Part shown: one piece after another, positions 1 to 8,040 of the stretch
Position numbering within the stretch: position 1 is the first letter of the stretch
Layout: each line of letters begins with the position of its first letter
IMG/VR virus record: IMGVR_UViG_3300021478_000006
Coordinates: 1 to 45,380 of that record
DNA length: 45,380 bases
From: a virus
Direction: 5' to 3' (one strand)
Notes under the pieces: model-generated
Seen by the model: the letters and a program-made list of their open reading frames with translations, nothing else
The model's database searches: none
Told to the model about the DNA's origin: nothing
Made by a program: the position numbers and the translations under genes

Positions 1-127
1 CAGAACCACCAATCTTCACTTAGGTATCGGCGTTTTCCATCTGGATACTTATAAACCTGACAACCCCAGAAATCATACTCAACGGTCTTTTGGTCATGGT
101 CGAGCGCATACCAGATTTCTTCCCCAA
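1..127. repeat. direct repeat of the contig end (copy 1)
   Basis: These 127 bases are identical to 45254-45380. The repeat lies inside one reading frame that continues correctly across the join, so the molecule is circular or circularly permuted, with 45,253 unique bases. The length 127 is a usual maximum k-mer in short-read assemblers, so I read it as an assembly overlap, not a phage terminal repeat. Confidence 0.95.
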
Positions 128-590
128 ACGCCTTAATCATTTCCTCGAACACACGGCGCTTGATGCACATGAAACCCGTGCCAACATACCGAACCGGCAT
201 CAACCCACGCTCATCGGGTTTCAATGTCTGGTCTGCATACGAATTGCAAACAAACTGAACCGGGCCTTCCATCTTCTTGCAATACGTCCCTCCCACCAAA
301 TCCTTATCATGGGATATGATGCGTCGGATATGTTCCGCGCTGAAAATAAGGTCGGAATCAATGAATAGAAGATGCGTGCAATCGGAATCCAAGAATCCAC
401 GGGTAATGGAATTGCGAGCGCGGGGAATAAGACTGTCCCCAATATGGGGAGGCGGGATTACGAGATTATTACCAGTATTCTGAAACTCCGCAATTAAGCG
501 CGTCCATGAACAGAAGAAGTCCGGGTTAATAGGGCCATAAACCGGAACGCCGACAAAGACTTTAGGCTCCACTGCCAACCTGTTTGTCAT
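1..590 (-). CDS. glycosyltransferase-like protein, GT-A fold (5' part; continues across the join)
   Basis: Starts at ATG 588-590 and reads leftwards off the window. It continues from 45253 down to a TGA at 45049-45051, giving 264 aa in total across the circle. An N-terminal VFVGVPVYG strand is followed by LLFIDSDLIF near residues 73-82, whose DSD fits the metal-binding DXD motif of GT-A enzymes. A later SEDWWFCQKW near 191-200 resembles the acidic ED catalytic motif. It sits in the head-gene operon between the cement-like gene and the gp36-type adaptor, and its stop overlaps the adaptor GTG. Probable role: transfer of a sugar to a virion protein or host glycan. The fold assignment is from motifs; donor and acceptor are unknown. 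Confidence 0.72.
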   Translation of the reverse strand, partial: MTNRLAVEPKVFVGVPVYGPINPDFFCSWTRLIAEFQNTGNNLVIPPPHIGDSLIPRARNSITRGFLDSDCTHLLFIDSDLIFSAEHIRRIISHDKDLVGGTYCKKMEGPVQFVCNSYADQTLKPDERGLMPVRYVGTGFMCIKRRVFEEMIKAFGEEIWYALDHDQKTVEYDFWGCQVYKYPDGKRRYLSEDWWF

Positions 591-594
591 AAGT

Positions 595-1026
595 TTAGAA
601 CAATAATTGGAGGGTCAGCACAGCATTAGTGCCCACGCCGCCATTAGCCTCTCCCAACATCTGCGCCCGGATATAACGCCGTCCACCGGGTTGCAACTTC
701 ACAATCACATTTGCGACATTGGTATTGGTGGTGCCGTTGTCCACGACTTGGAACAAAGGCGCGGCCATATACACGACATTGGCGAAGGTGACATTATCCG
801 CACTATCTTGCAGGGCGAAGTTCACATTCTTATTATTCGCACCAGAACCAGCCGTGCAAACAAGGTTCACATCGATACGGTCGGTGGTGGGATACGGAGT
901 CGCCTGAATCAAATCCAGACCGCTCGTATTGACCGTGTTCGCGGCATTGGGAAAGTTGGCCGTAACGATGTAGTTTTGGTCGAGTAACGCTCTTGCGTTG
1001 ATTGGATTTCCATTAGCCACGCTCAT
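595..1026 (-). CDS. capsid cement/decoration-like protein
   Basis: A 143-aa protein directly downstream of the major capsid gene, the usual place for head decoration proteins. The predicted pattern is almost all beta: a polar N-terminus, RIDVNLV, KNVNFALQDSADNVTF, a VIVKLQPGGRRYIRAQM strand, then a closing GTNAVLTLQLLF strand. This resembles Bbp16-type capsid cement proteins of Podoviridae and Siphoviridae. No catalytic motif is seen. The family call rests on layout and strand pattern only. Confidence 0.6.
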   Translation of the reverse strand: MSVANGNPINARALLDQNYIVTANFPNAANTVNTSGLDLIQATPYPTTDRIDVNLVCTAGSGANNKNVNFALQDSADNVTFANVVYMAAPLFQVVDNGTTNTNVANVIVKLQPGGRRYIRAQMLGEANGGVGTNAVLTLQLLF

Positions 1027-1057
1027 TATAGTTCCTTATGTTAAATATTATTTTTGC

Positions 1058-1996
1058 TTAATCCGACTCGGTGTTGGTCAACGAATCGGTTTGGATGATT
1101 GGGAATCCCATACAGCTTGTAGGCTGCGGGGCGACAACGCCTTGGTCAGGCAATGTGGTTCCTTGGCCAAACAGCGTAACAGTGCGTTGTGCTTGCAAGG
1201 TGAATACCGCCTGACGATTGGCGAACCAAGTCAATCCTTGGCGACGATTGAGTGGAATAAGCGCAATCAACTGCGCGGCCAGAGCATCTGTCCATTTATT
1301 GGTTGAACCCGTTCCTGAGATGCCGGTAATCGCCCAAACGGAGTATTGAGACTTGACCGACAACCCTATGAAACACGATATATTCGATACCCAAGCGAAC
1401 AAATGGCCCGTTCCAGATGCGATAATCGTAGTGGCCGCAACCTGCTGGCGCATGAATGGAGGCATGGCAATCTCACCATCATTTCCAACATCGAAAGATA
1501 CGCCCCAAGGATTGAACCACACGAGATATGCGCTGGTTGACGTGGTGGTGCCGCCAGCCGCGACAGAACCAGACAACTGGGAACGAAGTCCACCGAAACC
1601 GGATGCGGCATTGGAAGTGCCATAGTAAAACTGTGCGCCGATGGTAATCACGGCCTGTTGCAATGCGCCTTGAGCCTCATGGGAAAGAATATCACCAGTG
1701 GAACGGTCATCGCCCTTATAAATGGCTTCATCAACGTTAATCATCACATCGAGGAAGAACATTTCCTTGAGTTCCTTCTTGAAGGACGATTTGGCCGGGG
1801 TGGTGCCATTGTTCACATTACGGAAACCAACAGTCGGCAACGCGGTGCGCCGAACGATTTCGTAATAGGTTCCGGGCCGTCTGGTGACTGGCACAACGGA
1901 AAACTCCGGAGCATACGTGGTAACATCCTCCACGAGTCCGGTGAGAACATCATTCCGCTGTAGCGTTACAAGGTCGAGAAGTGTTAAATCAGCCAT
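1058..1996 (-). CDS. major capsid protein (HK97-fold type)
   Basis: A 312-aa protein following the protease/scaffold gene. The N-terminus has the pattern GLVEDVTTYAPE, then RPGTYYEIVRRTALPTVGFR and a KSSFKKELKEMFFLDV stretch, as in the major capsid proteins of many siphoviruses and podoviruses where the N-arm and E-loop follow these residues. The rest is Gly/Ala/Thr-rich with strands typical of the P and A domains (FANRQAVFTLQ). It would form the icosahedral shell. The gene order protease/scaffold, capsid, cement supports the call strongly. Confidence 0.85.
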   Translation of the reverse strand: MADLTLLDLVTLQRNDVLTGLVEDVTTYAPEFSVVPVTRRPGTYYEIVRRTALPTVGFRNVNNGTTPAKSSFKKELKEMFFLDVMINVDEAIYKGDDRSTGDILSHEAQGALQQAVITIGAQFYYGTSNAASGFGGLRSQLSGSVAAGGTTTSTSAYLVWFNPWGVSFDVGNDGEIAMPPFMRQQVAATTIIASGTGHLFAWVSNISCFIGLSVKSQYSVWAITGISGTGSTNKWTDALAAQLIALIPLNRRQGLTWFANRQAVFTLQAQRTVTLFGQGTTLPDQGVVAPQPTSCMGFPIIQTDSLTNTESD

Positions 1997-2003
1997 AATT
2001 CAG

Positions 2004-3200
2004 TTAGTTTGAGCGGTTCATTTTCAAGGCACCTTCGCCATGGGTTGACATGATTTGTTCTTCGATGGCGCGGGCGGAATCAGACAGTGTTTTGACTGGC
2101 GAATATTGTCCACCGCGATATTGAACGGAGGGAAGTTTCTGACCCGCTGAAAGGGTTGCCACCTTGGATTGCTTGGGAACCACGTCCTTTTTCAAGCTGC
2201 CGATAATCTCCTTGAGCATCGGAATGGCGATGGTTTTGAGTGAGTCGGCAGAGAGTGGGATGACTTTCCCCTGACGGCCAGCTTCGTCGATTATGCCCTT
2301 TCGTTCCTGTTCCTCGGCCTGTTTGGTCTTGGCGTCCAGTTCCAGTTTCATGGCGTCGAATGACGATTGCAAGGTGGTGAGCTTTGCGCCCATCATCTTT
2401 TCCATGGCGGCAAGTGTGGCCTCCATGATTTCGGTGCCGGGATATGGTGAAATAAGTGGGCCACCCTTTTTGACATCGCCGCCAGTCTTTTCAAAGTGAG
2501 CCTTGAGTTTTTCCATAACATCCTCGTAGGTGCAATCTTCCGGCATATCGAGTGCCTTCTTGATGAATTTCATGTGTTCTTCGTTCATAGAATTGTTATC
2601 GTTGCTATCCGCTTCGCCACGATAGGCGGTCGGGATGTTCTTTTTATTACCAAGCTGGAGTTGTGAATCGGGGACGGTCAGGGTCTTGATTTGAGCGGAA
2701 AGAGCCTTTTGCGCGGCGGAATCGAGAGTGAGATTATAAACCGCGCCAGTCGGGGTGAGAGCTACGGAATGAAGTCCAAGCACACGCCCGGTGGATTCGT
2801 CATACAATGGGGCCGGAGACAGGTCTTTGTAGTCCTTGAATGTTTCAGAGCCGGAAGGAGTGGTTTCAACCTTATTCAGGAAAATACCACTCCCCCTAAC
2901 CACAACCGGCACCCCATAACCGGCAATCGAACCTTTGCCCTGAGAAGCATTAAAAGCCGCCGTGCCTTCCACAGTGGAATGGTTGAAATCAATGGCAATT
3001 TCTTCCCGACCAAGTTTGGACTGATTCTGCGCGAAGCATTCAAGGGTGCCATCATCTACGAGGAAATCCCCTTCGCTAGTGCGGTTCATTCCCCAATCAA
3101 AAATCTTAAGCCGGGAGGGTAGTTTATCAGCATCCGTTCCCGCAAAAGCAGCCTTGAAACATTTCAAGGAAACCTTGGGCGGTGTAAGGGCTTTGGCCAT
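2004..3200 (-). CDS. Mu gpI-like prohead protease with C-terminal scaffold region
   Basis: A 398-aa protein. Residues about 1-160 match the Mu I protein pattern: IAIDFNHSTVEG (conserved D and H), then KDYKDLSPAPLYDESTG, then GLHSVALTPTGAV. Residues about 205-320 are charged and helical (EDVMEKLKAHFEK, KTKQAEEQERKG), as expected of an internal scaffold. In Mu the scaffold Z is also made from an internal start of I; here an in-frame Met lies at NSMNEEHMKF near residue 206, without an obvious ribosome site. It probably cleaves itself and the capsid N-arm during maturation. It sits directly upstream of the capsid gene. Confidence 0.85.
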   Translation of the reverse strand: MAKALTPPKVSLKCFKAAFAGTDADKLPSRLKIFDWGMNRTSEGDFLVDDGTLECFAQNQSKLGREEIAIDFNHSTVEGTAAFNASQGKGSIAGYGVPVVVRGSGIFLNKVETTPSGSETFKDYKDLSPAPLYDESTGRVLGLHSVALTPTGAVYNLTLDSAAQKALSAQIKTLTVPDSQLQLGNKKNIPTAYRGEADSNDNNSMNEEHMKFIKKALDMPEDCTYEDVMEKLKAHFEKTGGDVKKGGPLISPYPGTEIMEATLAAMEKMMGAKLTTLQSSFDAMKLELDAKTKQAEEQERKGIIDEAGRQGKVIPLSADSLKTIAIPMLKEIIGSLKKDVVPKQSKVATLSAGQKLPSVQYRGGQYSPVKTLSDSARAIEEQIMSTHGEGALKMNRSN

Positions 3201-3269
3201 CTGATATAAGCCGTAACACCTTAATTCACAAGGGCAATACGCTCACTTCGCTTGGTTCGCAAATAATGA

Positions 3270-3298
3270 TTGCAAGGAATTAGGAGAAGTGCTTAATT
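3270..3298 (+). promoter_or_regulatory. candidate promoter for the inverted three-gene cassette
   Basis: TTGCAA at 3270-3275, 17-bp spacer, TTAATT at 3293-3298, then 6 nt to the ATG at 3305. The -10 box is poor (3 of 6), but the -35 equals that of the 11274 promoter and the gap to the start codon matches the other near-leaderless promoters of this genome. AGGAG at 3282-3286 is too far from the ATG to act as its ribosome site. Confidence 0.35.
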
Positions 3299-3304
3299 TG
3301 GGGC

Positions 3305-3511
3305 ATGTCATACGCGCACACCAAGAGACGTAAGAATATAAAACGATTCAAGAAATGGTATCCAAACGCATGGAGAACAGCATTGAAACACGACGCTGAT
3401 GAAATAATGAAAAAGAATGACGGCCCAATAATCGGTTCACTTGAAAAGATTATTGGAATTGATTATGCCTATGGAAAAGTCAAAACAGTTTACGGTGAAC
3501 TAAATCAATGA
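3305..3511 (+). CDS. small basic protein, first gene of inverted cassette
   Basis: A 68-aa protein of unknown function. The N-terminus is very basic (KRRKNIKRFKKW) and the C-terminus more acidic. It is encoded on the plus strand inside a minus-strand structural operon. Its stop overlaps the start of the FkbM methyltransferase gene by ATGA, so the two are probably co-translated. No family recognised. Confidence 0.6.
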   Translation: MSYAHTKRRKNIKRFKKWYPNAWRTALKHDADEIMKKNDGPIIGSLEKIIGIDYAYGKVKTVYGELNQ

Positions 3512-4104
3512 CTACCATCCCCGGAATACTCATTCCTCTGGACTGCCTCCCCGCCGTTTGGGAAGTATTCCAAGGCGCATACGATATTCCTAATTGCCAA
3601 CCTGACTACATAATCGACATAGGCGCGAATGTCGGATTATTCGCAATCTGGGCCAAGGAGAAATGGCCACTATCGAAAGTCTATTGCTTCGAGCCTAACC
3701 CGGAACTATTTCCATACCTGCAAAACAACGCTTCCTTTGCAGAGAACCGGAACGCTGGAATTGGAGACCCCACCATCACAGAATTGTTCACGGCCAGTAA
3801 TCGTTTGTGTTCATCACAATATGATTTGGGAAGGCAATACATCGATAGAAAAACCATCCCAATAACAATCCATCACCCGGAAATATTCGATTTCAAGGAA
3901 AACACCCTATTGAAGATTGATGCCGAAGGTGCGGAAGTTTACATCTGTGAAAACCTCCACTCCTTTCCTAAATGGCTCGTGGTGGAATGCCATTCACGGG
4001 CGCGATTTGATGCCGTTAGGAAATCACTTTCCAAAGGAATGAAGATGGTTCAAATCATGCCACTACACGACGATTGTTACTTGGCCAAGTTTGAGAAAGT
4101 ATGA
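3508..4104 (+). CDS. FkbM-family SAM-dependent methyltransferase
   Basis: A 198-aa protein. DYIIDIGANVGLFAIWA (about residues 33-49) is the SAM-binding motif I with the DIGANVG loop of FkbM enzymes. VYCFEPNPE at about 58-66 carries the acidic residue that binds the ribose. LLKIDAEGAE at about 131-140 is the FkbM signature. FkbM proteins O-methylate sugars or small molecules. With the phage glycosyltransferase near the join, it could modify a glycan on the virion or host surface; that link is inference. It lies in an opposite-strand three-gene cassette with ATGA overlaps on both sides. Confidence 0.88.
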   Translation: MTTIPGILIPLDCLPAVWEVFQGAYDIPNCQPDYIIDIGANVGLFAIWAKEKWPLSKVYCFEPNPELFPYLQNNASFAENRNAGIGDPTITELFTASNRLCSSQYDLGRQYIDRKTIPITIHHPEIFDFKENTLLKIDAEGAEVYICENLHSFPKWLVVECHSRARFDAVRKSLSKGMKMVQIMPLHDDCYLAKFEKV

Positions 4105-4529
4105 GCCACCCATTCCTAACCGATAAAGAGCACGAAGATTTGAAGATATTCGCCCGCATCATGCATGACCGGGGCGGAATGGAAGCCATCACGGATGATG
4201 GGTTTATCCTGCTTCAAATGGCCACAAACAATATTCCCAAGCCAACCGTTCAAGCCGGTGATAAGACTTCTGTGGTCATGTTCTCAGACAAGGAATGGAG
4301 TTATCTGGTGGCCATGTGGACGAGATTTGAGGCACAAGGTGACAATGGGCTTGGTTGCCTTAGAGTTAAACGTGACTACCTGATGCGAGAATTTTGTCCA
4401 CTAGGAACATTCAGCCAGAAACGGGCTTTAAAAATACTCATGGCAATGCTTTGCATACTTCACATTAATCCGGAGAACATTGACTTTGACTTTGTGAACT
4501 TCGGTGGGTTTAGTAACAAACTAAACTAG
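4101..4529 (+). CDS. hypothetical protein, last gene of inverted cassette
   Basis: A 142-aa soluble protein without a recognised family. The N-terminal half is acidic and helical (DKEHEDLKIFARIMHDRGG), and the C-terminus ends in FDFVNFGGFSNKLN. It overlaps the FkbM gene start-to-stop and ends convergently, 4 bases into the morphogenesis gene on the other strand. No terminator lies between the two convergent genes. Confidence 0.6.
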   Translation: MSHPFLTDKEHEDLKIFARIMHDRGGMEAITDDGFILLQMATNNIPKPTVQAGDKTSVVMFSDKEWSYLVAMWTRFEAQGDNGLGCLRVKRDYLMREFCPLGTFSQKRALKILMAMLCILHINPENIDFDFVNFGGFSNKLN

Positions 4530-4987
4530 GATGATAACCGTTTCATCTCCCGTTCCGCAACCGCCCGCAACTGAGCCTCCGCATAAGGAGTCAACTTGAA
4601 CTCGTCAGGCACAGCCCATTGTTGAACAGGAAAATATGGACGAGCAGGAATATTGTTGCCACCGCCAAACTGATGCACTGATGCATAATTTATATCAGTC
4701 TCCACGGAAGCGGATGTATTGGATATATAGCCAATATGAATTGAATTCATCAATACACCCGAACGAACCAAAGTTGGTGGCCCAAAGTATCGTATGCGTT
4801 TCTGATAATTCTTCGACAAGGGTGGCCAAACTCTTGGCCTATCCACTCCCATCACACCAAAGTTCCTCTTTGTAATCGACACGAACTCACGGGCAATCGC
4901 CGCAAGCATCTGCCTTTGGACTATATCCAGTTGCCTTGATATGCCCGATAAATCATCACGAACCACCCGGAGGCGTATCTGTAACAT
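4526..4987 (-). CDS. phage virion morphogenesis protein (Mu gpG / tail-completion family)
   Basis: A 153-aa protein. Diagnostic pattern of the virion morphogenesis family: RVWPPLSKNYQKR, then LVRSGVLMNSI, then INYASVHQFGG and IPARPYFPV near residues 98-121. Proteins of this family act at head completion and head-tail joining. The start overlaps the upstream gene by 32 bases. Before the FkbM cassette arrived, this gene was probably next to the protease/scaffold gene, as in Mu-like head modules. Confidence 0.85.
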   Translation of the reverse strand: MLQIRLRVVRDDLSGISRQLDIVQRQMLAAIAREFVSITKRNFGVMGVDRPRVWPPLSKNYQKRIRYFGPPTLVRSGVLMNSIHIGYISNTSASVETDINYASVHQFGGGNNIPARPYFPVQQWAVPDEFKLTPYAEAQLRAVAEREMKRLSS

Positions 4988-5234
4988 TCAATGCCTTGGG
5001 TGGAATATCCGGAACTGGCGGCACCACTGGCGCAACCACCTTGGGCAACGGTGCCGGGTCAGGATTTACAATCACGAACTTGGACAGGAAATCGACAATC
5101 GTGAATTGTAATTTAAGGCCATGCGAGGCGCATTGCGCCCATACCTTGTCGGGATTATCGCCCTTGGAAACGGTATAATACATTCCCCCGGTCTTAAGGC
5201 AATACAACTTGCCATATTGTATCAAGTCGCTCAT
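4956..5234 (-). CDS. small protein with proline-rich tail
   Basis: A 92-aa protein. The start ATG at 5232-5234 overlaps the preceding stop (TCAT on the plus strand, i.e. ATGA) and is preferred over upstream starts that would extend into that gene. The N-terminal half has KLYCLKTGG and YYTVSKGDNPDKVWAQC. The C-terminal 40 residues are Pro/Val-rich (APLPKVVAPVVPPVPDIPP), probably a disordered linker. Function unknown. Confidence 0.6.
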   Translation of the reverse strand: MSDLIQYGKLYCLKTGGMYYTVSKGDNPDKVWAQCASHGLKLQFTIVDFLSKFVIVNPDPAPLPKVVAPVVPPVPDIPPKALNVTDTPPGGS

Positions 5235-5626
5235 ATCGGTTTGTAATCCTTGACGAATTTGTCCACGTCGCACATGAAGTCGGCTATGACCTCCGGAAAT
5301 GAATTGGGCTTCTGCGTTCTCTGGTCGATGCGGATTCTTTCCCCGCAACAGATTCGGACATGATAACGCATGCGCACCTTGGCATTGTCCACATCATGAC
5401 AGGGAAACAGGTTCGTCGGCTCGAATTGAATCATCTTGGTTCGTTCAATCGACTTCGGGTCGGCACTCGCCTTGAATCCGCCCACCTTCATGAATTTATG
5501 GCCGATGCGTTTCTCCATGATGTCCAGTTCCTGAGGTGTGGGCATGTCCTTGGGCTGCAACCATGCCTCCGGCATTACCGTTTCCAACAGTTCCAATGGG
5601 ATTTCTTGTTCGATGGTATTGCTCAT
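5231..5626 (-). CDS. hypothetical protein of the portal-side accessory cluster
   Basis: A 131-aa protein starting at ATG 5624-5626. The sequence is acidic at the start (EQEIPLELLETVMPEAW) and has Cys and His residues in a C-x-D...RYHVRICCGERIRID segment that could bind metal. Unknown family. It is translationally coupled by ATGA to the next gene. Confidence 0.6.
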   Translation of the reverse strand: MSNTIEQEIPLELLETVMPEAWLQPKDMPTPQELDIMEKRIGHKFMKVGGFKASADPKSIERTKMIQFEPTNLFPCHDVDNAKVRMRYHVRICCGERIRIDQRTQKPNSFPEVIADFMCDVDKFVKDYKPI

Positions 5627-5628
5627 GA

Positions 5629-5844
5629 TTATGCGGCTTGTTTGAAGTAAAGAAACTGGCGGTCTTGACCGGTTGAACTCTTTCCATGCAACACAGAAAC
5701 CAGTTCCCAACCCTGCTCACCCAATCCGGGCGTATGCACCGCTGGTTTGCCGGGAATAGTTGTATCAAAACCATTCAATTGTTTATTCTGGTCTTCGGTG
5801 GCCACTCCGAAGTTCGATTCCACTACCAAGTATTTATATTTCAT
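5629..5844 (-). CDS. DUF4177-like small protein
   Basis: A 71-aa protein with the DUF4177 pattern: an N-terminal strand KYKYLVVES, a middle LGEQGWELVSVL, and a final strand RQFLYFKQAA. The family is a small alpha/beta fold of unknown function, frequent in phages. The start overlaps the upstream HTH gene stop by ATGA. Confidence 0.68.
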   Translation of the reverse strand: MKYKYLVVESNFGVATEDQNKQLNGFDTTIPGKPAVHTPGLGEQGWELVSVLHGKSSTGQDRQFLYFKQAA

Positions 5845-6038
5845 AGGTATCTATCAGGTATTTTATGTTTTTTTTCAATGACTTCCAATCGGGCAATGCG
5901 CCAACGCGCCTGCTTTCCCTTGCCCGGCTTGTGCGCCGTGGAAAATGTTCCATCCTCACACAACTTTTGTATGTAACGCATGCCGAATCCAAGCATCTTG
6001 GCCGCGATATGCGTATCAATGGTCGAGTTTTCAGGCAT
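5841..6038 (-). CDS. excisionase/MerR-type helix-turn-helix protein
   Basis: A 65-aa protein starting at 6038, one base after the portal stop codon. DTHIAAKMLGFGMRYIQKLC followed by EDGTF and a KQARWRIARLEV wing is the pattern of HTH_17 (excisionase-like winged helix) domains. It may regulate late genes or act as a DNA-bending factor. No integrase gene is present, so an excision role is doubtful. Its place inside the structural operon is unusual. Confidence 0.65.
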   Translation of the reverse strand: MPENSTIDTHIAAKMLGFGMRYIQKLCEDGTFSTAHKPGKGKQARWRIARLEVIEKKHKIPDRYL

Positions 6039-6039
6039 T

Positions 6040-7587
6040 TTAATCCGCCTTCTTCTGCGGAGATTTGCCGCCTTTTGACGCCATGCCTCCACTAATTGTC
6101 TGCGGTTCCGGGTCAATCTCAACATTGATGCCCAATTTCTCCGAAATCATCTCCATGGACTCAGGTGTGGCTCTTAAACCCGCCTGTTTGAGCGATACCA
6201 ACATGTCCGCATAACCCTTCGCATCTTCCTCATCAACCCCGCCCCAGACAATCCTAGGCGCATTACCGGGGATTCCATTAATCTTCATGAATGGCTCAAA
6301 CAACTGACGACGCAATGTATTTCCCAACAACTTTTGGTCGAACTGACGTATATCCTCCTTCACATCGGCATGCAAAGTAGCCGTGCCATCCCCGATTCCA
6401 CCACCCTTTTGTTGCTCGCTGCTGGTAGTCTGCCCCACGATAATCTTGGAAATCTCGCGGTTGCATGCGTCAAAGAACATCTTGAATCCCTCGCTCAGAT
6501 TAGTCGAATTGGCCGCAATCAACTCCACTTCATCCTTACGGTCAATGGCCATACCAAACACCTTGGTAGCAGTCTGAATGGCCGATTGCATGAAGTTCAC
6601 CGAATCCACCGATTGCGCGTTGGTCTTGCCCACAATGAACGGTGCCCCAAATCGTTCCATGCTGCGCGACCACCAATCCCTTGCCTGTATGCTCAGGAAT
6701 GCCCAAAACATGATTGAGCGCATCGAGGAGCCAAAGTTATCCCGCACCCCGCCAAACAGCGTCCCACGATGAATGATATGCCTCATTGGGTCAGGCGCAT
6801 ACATGTTCGCCCAACTGAAATCAATAAACCCATTCGGATATGTCCGGTAAAACCGCAAATCCGGTTCCCACGAATCAGGGTTCCAGACCGAGTCCATCGG
6901 TTCCACTGGATTCAATAAACCTGTCGGGGTTTGCACCGGCAATCTAGCTATGCCAGGTTGGTTCGGCAGATTAAACCCACCTTGCGCCAGATACGGTAGC
7001 TTATAACTGATCAACTCCGGCCACACACAAAAGAACTTCTTAAGCCCATACCGAACCCCGTTGCTAAATTGACCGGTATCATTGTCCTCGAATATCTTTT
7101 CATTCGCAATCGCTGGCCATAGGCAGGCATCCATCAAATGGCCAATGCCCATGTCCCAATTCTCGCAGTCCTCAATCATGTATTTGATGGCATCGCAAGC
7201 CACCCCATCACCACCCGCCTTCTTGTCAAAGGGCTGTATCGAATAGGGCGCGCCACAAACCACCATCTTTCGCTTGTTTAACTCTGATTGTATGTGAGCA
7301 CTTCCTAACGTGGTATCACGATACAATGTATAAAGCCGGTAAGTATCACCACGCTCTGCCTGACGTATGGCACTCTGAATATCGGATATACTGACTGTAA
7401 CCGTGGACAGATTTGGCGCAATTCCCCAACCTGACATGCGGCCTTTAATCTGCATTGGAACACTGCCACGCGGGCCAACCTCATCGCTGCCTTGTGGTAT
7501 AATCGGCAACTGTGGCATCTTGGCAGGTAATACGCCACTGAGGACATTCCCCATGGTATTACGCATTCGTTGTAGAATATTCGCCAT
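6040..7587 (-). CDS. portal protein, Mu gp29-like (DUF935)
   Basis: A 515-aa protein, usual length for DUF935 portals. Features: ISDIQSAIRQAERGDTYRLY near residues 67-86; TLGSAHIQSELNKRK; a conserved FLSIQARDWWSRSMERFG; and ADVKEDIRQFDQKLLGNTLR followed by an LFEPFMKING segment, all seen in Mu gp29 homologues. It forms the dodecameric vertex ring through which DNA enters the head. The start ATG overlaps the stop of a small upstream gene (TGATG). Confidence 0.9.
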   Translation of the reverse strand: MANILQRMRNTMGNVLSGVLPAKMPQLPIIPQGSDEVGPRGSVPMQIKGRMSGWGIAPNLSTVTVSISDIQSAIRQAERGDTYRLYTLYRDTTLGSAHIQSELNKRKMVVCGAPYSIQPFDKKAGGDGVACDAIKYMIEDCENWDMGIGHLMDACLWPAIANEKIFEDNDTGQFSNGVRYGLKKFFCVWPELISYKLPYLAQGGFNLPNQPGIARLPVQTPTGLLNPVEPMDSVWNPDSWEPDLRFYRTYPNGFIDFSWANMYAPDPMRHIIHRGTLFGGVRDNFGSSMRSIMFWAFLSIQARDWWSRSMERFGAPFIVGKTNAQSVDSVNFMQSAIQTATKVFGMAIDRKDEVELIAANSTNLSEGFKMFFDACNREISKIIVGQTTSSEQQKGGGIGDGTATLHADVKEDIRQFDQKLLGNTLRRQLFEPFMKINGIPGNAPRIVWGGVDEEDAKGYADMLVSLKQAGLRATPESMEMISEKLGINVEIDPEPQTISGGMASKGGKSPQKKAD

Positions 7588-7727
7588 CAGCTAGGTTTCA
7601 AAACAAATCGTTTTAGAAGGAAACATACTGTCGATGAACCATTGAAACGCCATCGACCTTTTTCCTTGCGACATGATGCGACAACCTTTCCGCGCTTGGT
7701 TACTATAATTCTGCGGGGCATGACCAT
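7587..7727 (-). CDS. small basic protein upstream of portal
   Basis: A 46-aa frame starting at ATG 7725-7727, or at a second ATG two codons on. It is preceded by GGAGG about 11 nt upstream and ends in TGA overlapping the portal ATG (TGATG). The protein is very basic (MPRRIIVTKRGKVV, then RKEKGRWRF) and ends with CFLLKRFVLKPS. Its ribosome site and stop-start coupling support it as a gene despite its size. Function unknown; it may set portal translation. Confidence 0.6.
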   Translation of the reverse strand: MVMPRRIIVTKRGKVVASCRKEKGRWRFNGSSTVCFLLKRFVLKPS

Positions 7728-7764
7728 GCCTTCCTTTACCTCCGACAGCCACGGGATGCAACTA

Positions 7765-8040
7765 CTATCTTAATCGGTTTATACCACCACCCGGCAATGT
7801 CTGTAATCCCAACTTCACCACCACCGGACGCCATATCCCCAAATAGTCCGAGGTCTGCTGCTGCACTTGGTAAGTCTGCTGATACTTGCCGCTCGCATAC
7901 TTCAACACATTGCTCCTAGTCCATCCAGAACCACTGATATACGTCGAACTGGGTAATGCCGCAACAGCCGTGTTAAACGCGCCTATACTGGTTGCCGTCA
8001 CCAACTGAGGCACACTGGGTATGTTGATTGATTGGCTCAT
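7765..8040 (-). CDS. hypothetical protein between terminase and portal
   Basis: A 91-aa Ser/Thr/Gln-rich protein (ASGKYQQTYQVQQQTSDY) with no recognised family. The start overlaps the stop of the upstream membrane protein gene by ATGA. A role in head assembly is possible from position only. Confidence 0.6.
   Translation of the reverse strand: MSQSINIPSVPQLVTATSIGAFNTAVAALPSSTYISGSGWTRSNVLKYASGKYQQTYQVQQQTSDYLGIWRPVVVKLGLQTLPGGGINRLR

Noticed and set aside
1-127. Biological terminal redundancy of 127 bp
   Set aside because: The length equals a common assembler k-mer and the repeat lies within one open gene, so a circular contig overlap is the simpler reading.
607-3122. Plus-strand frames opposite cement, capsid and protease genes
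   Set aside because: They lie on the other strand of well-supported structural genes and show no protein features.
5841-6038. Excisionase of an integration module
   Set aside because: The HTH fold fits, but no integrase or attachment site was seen, so only a DNA-binding call is kept.
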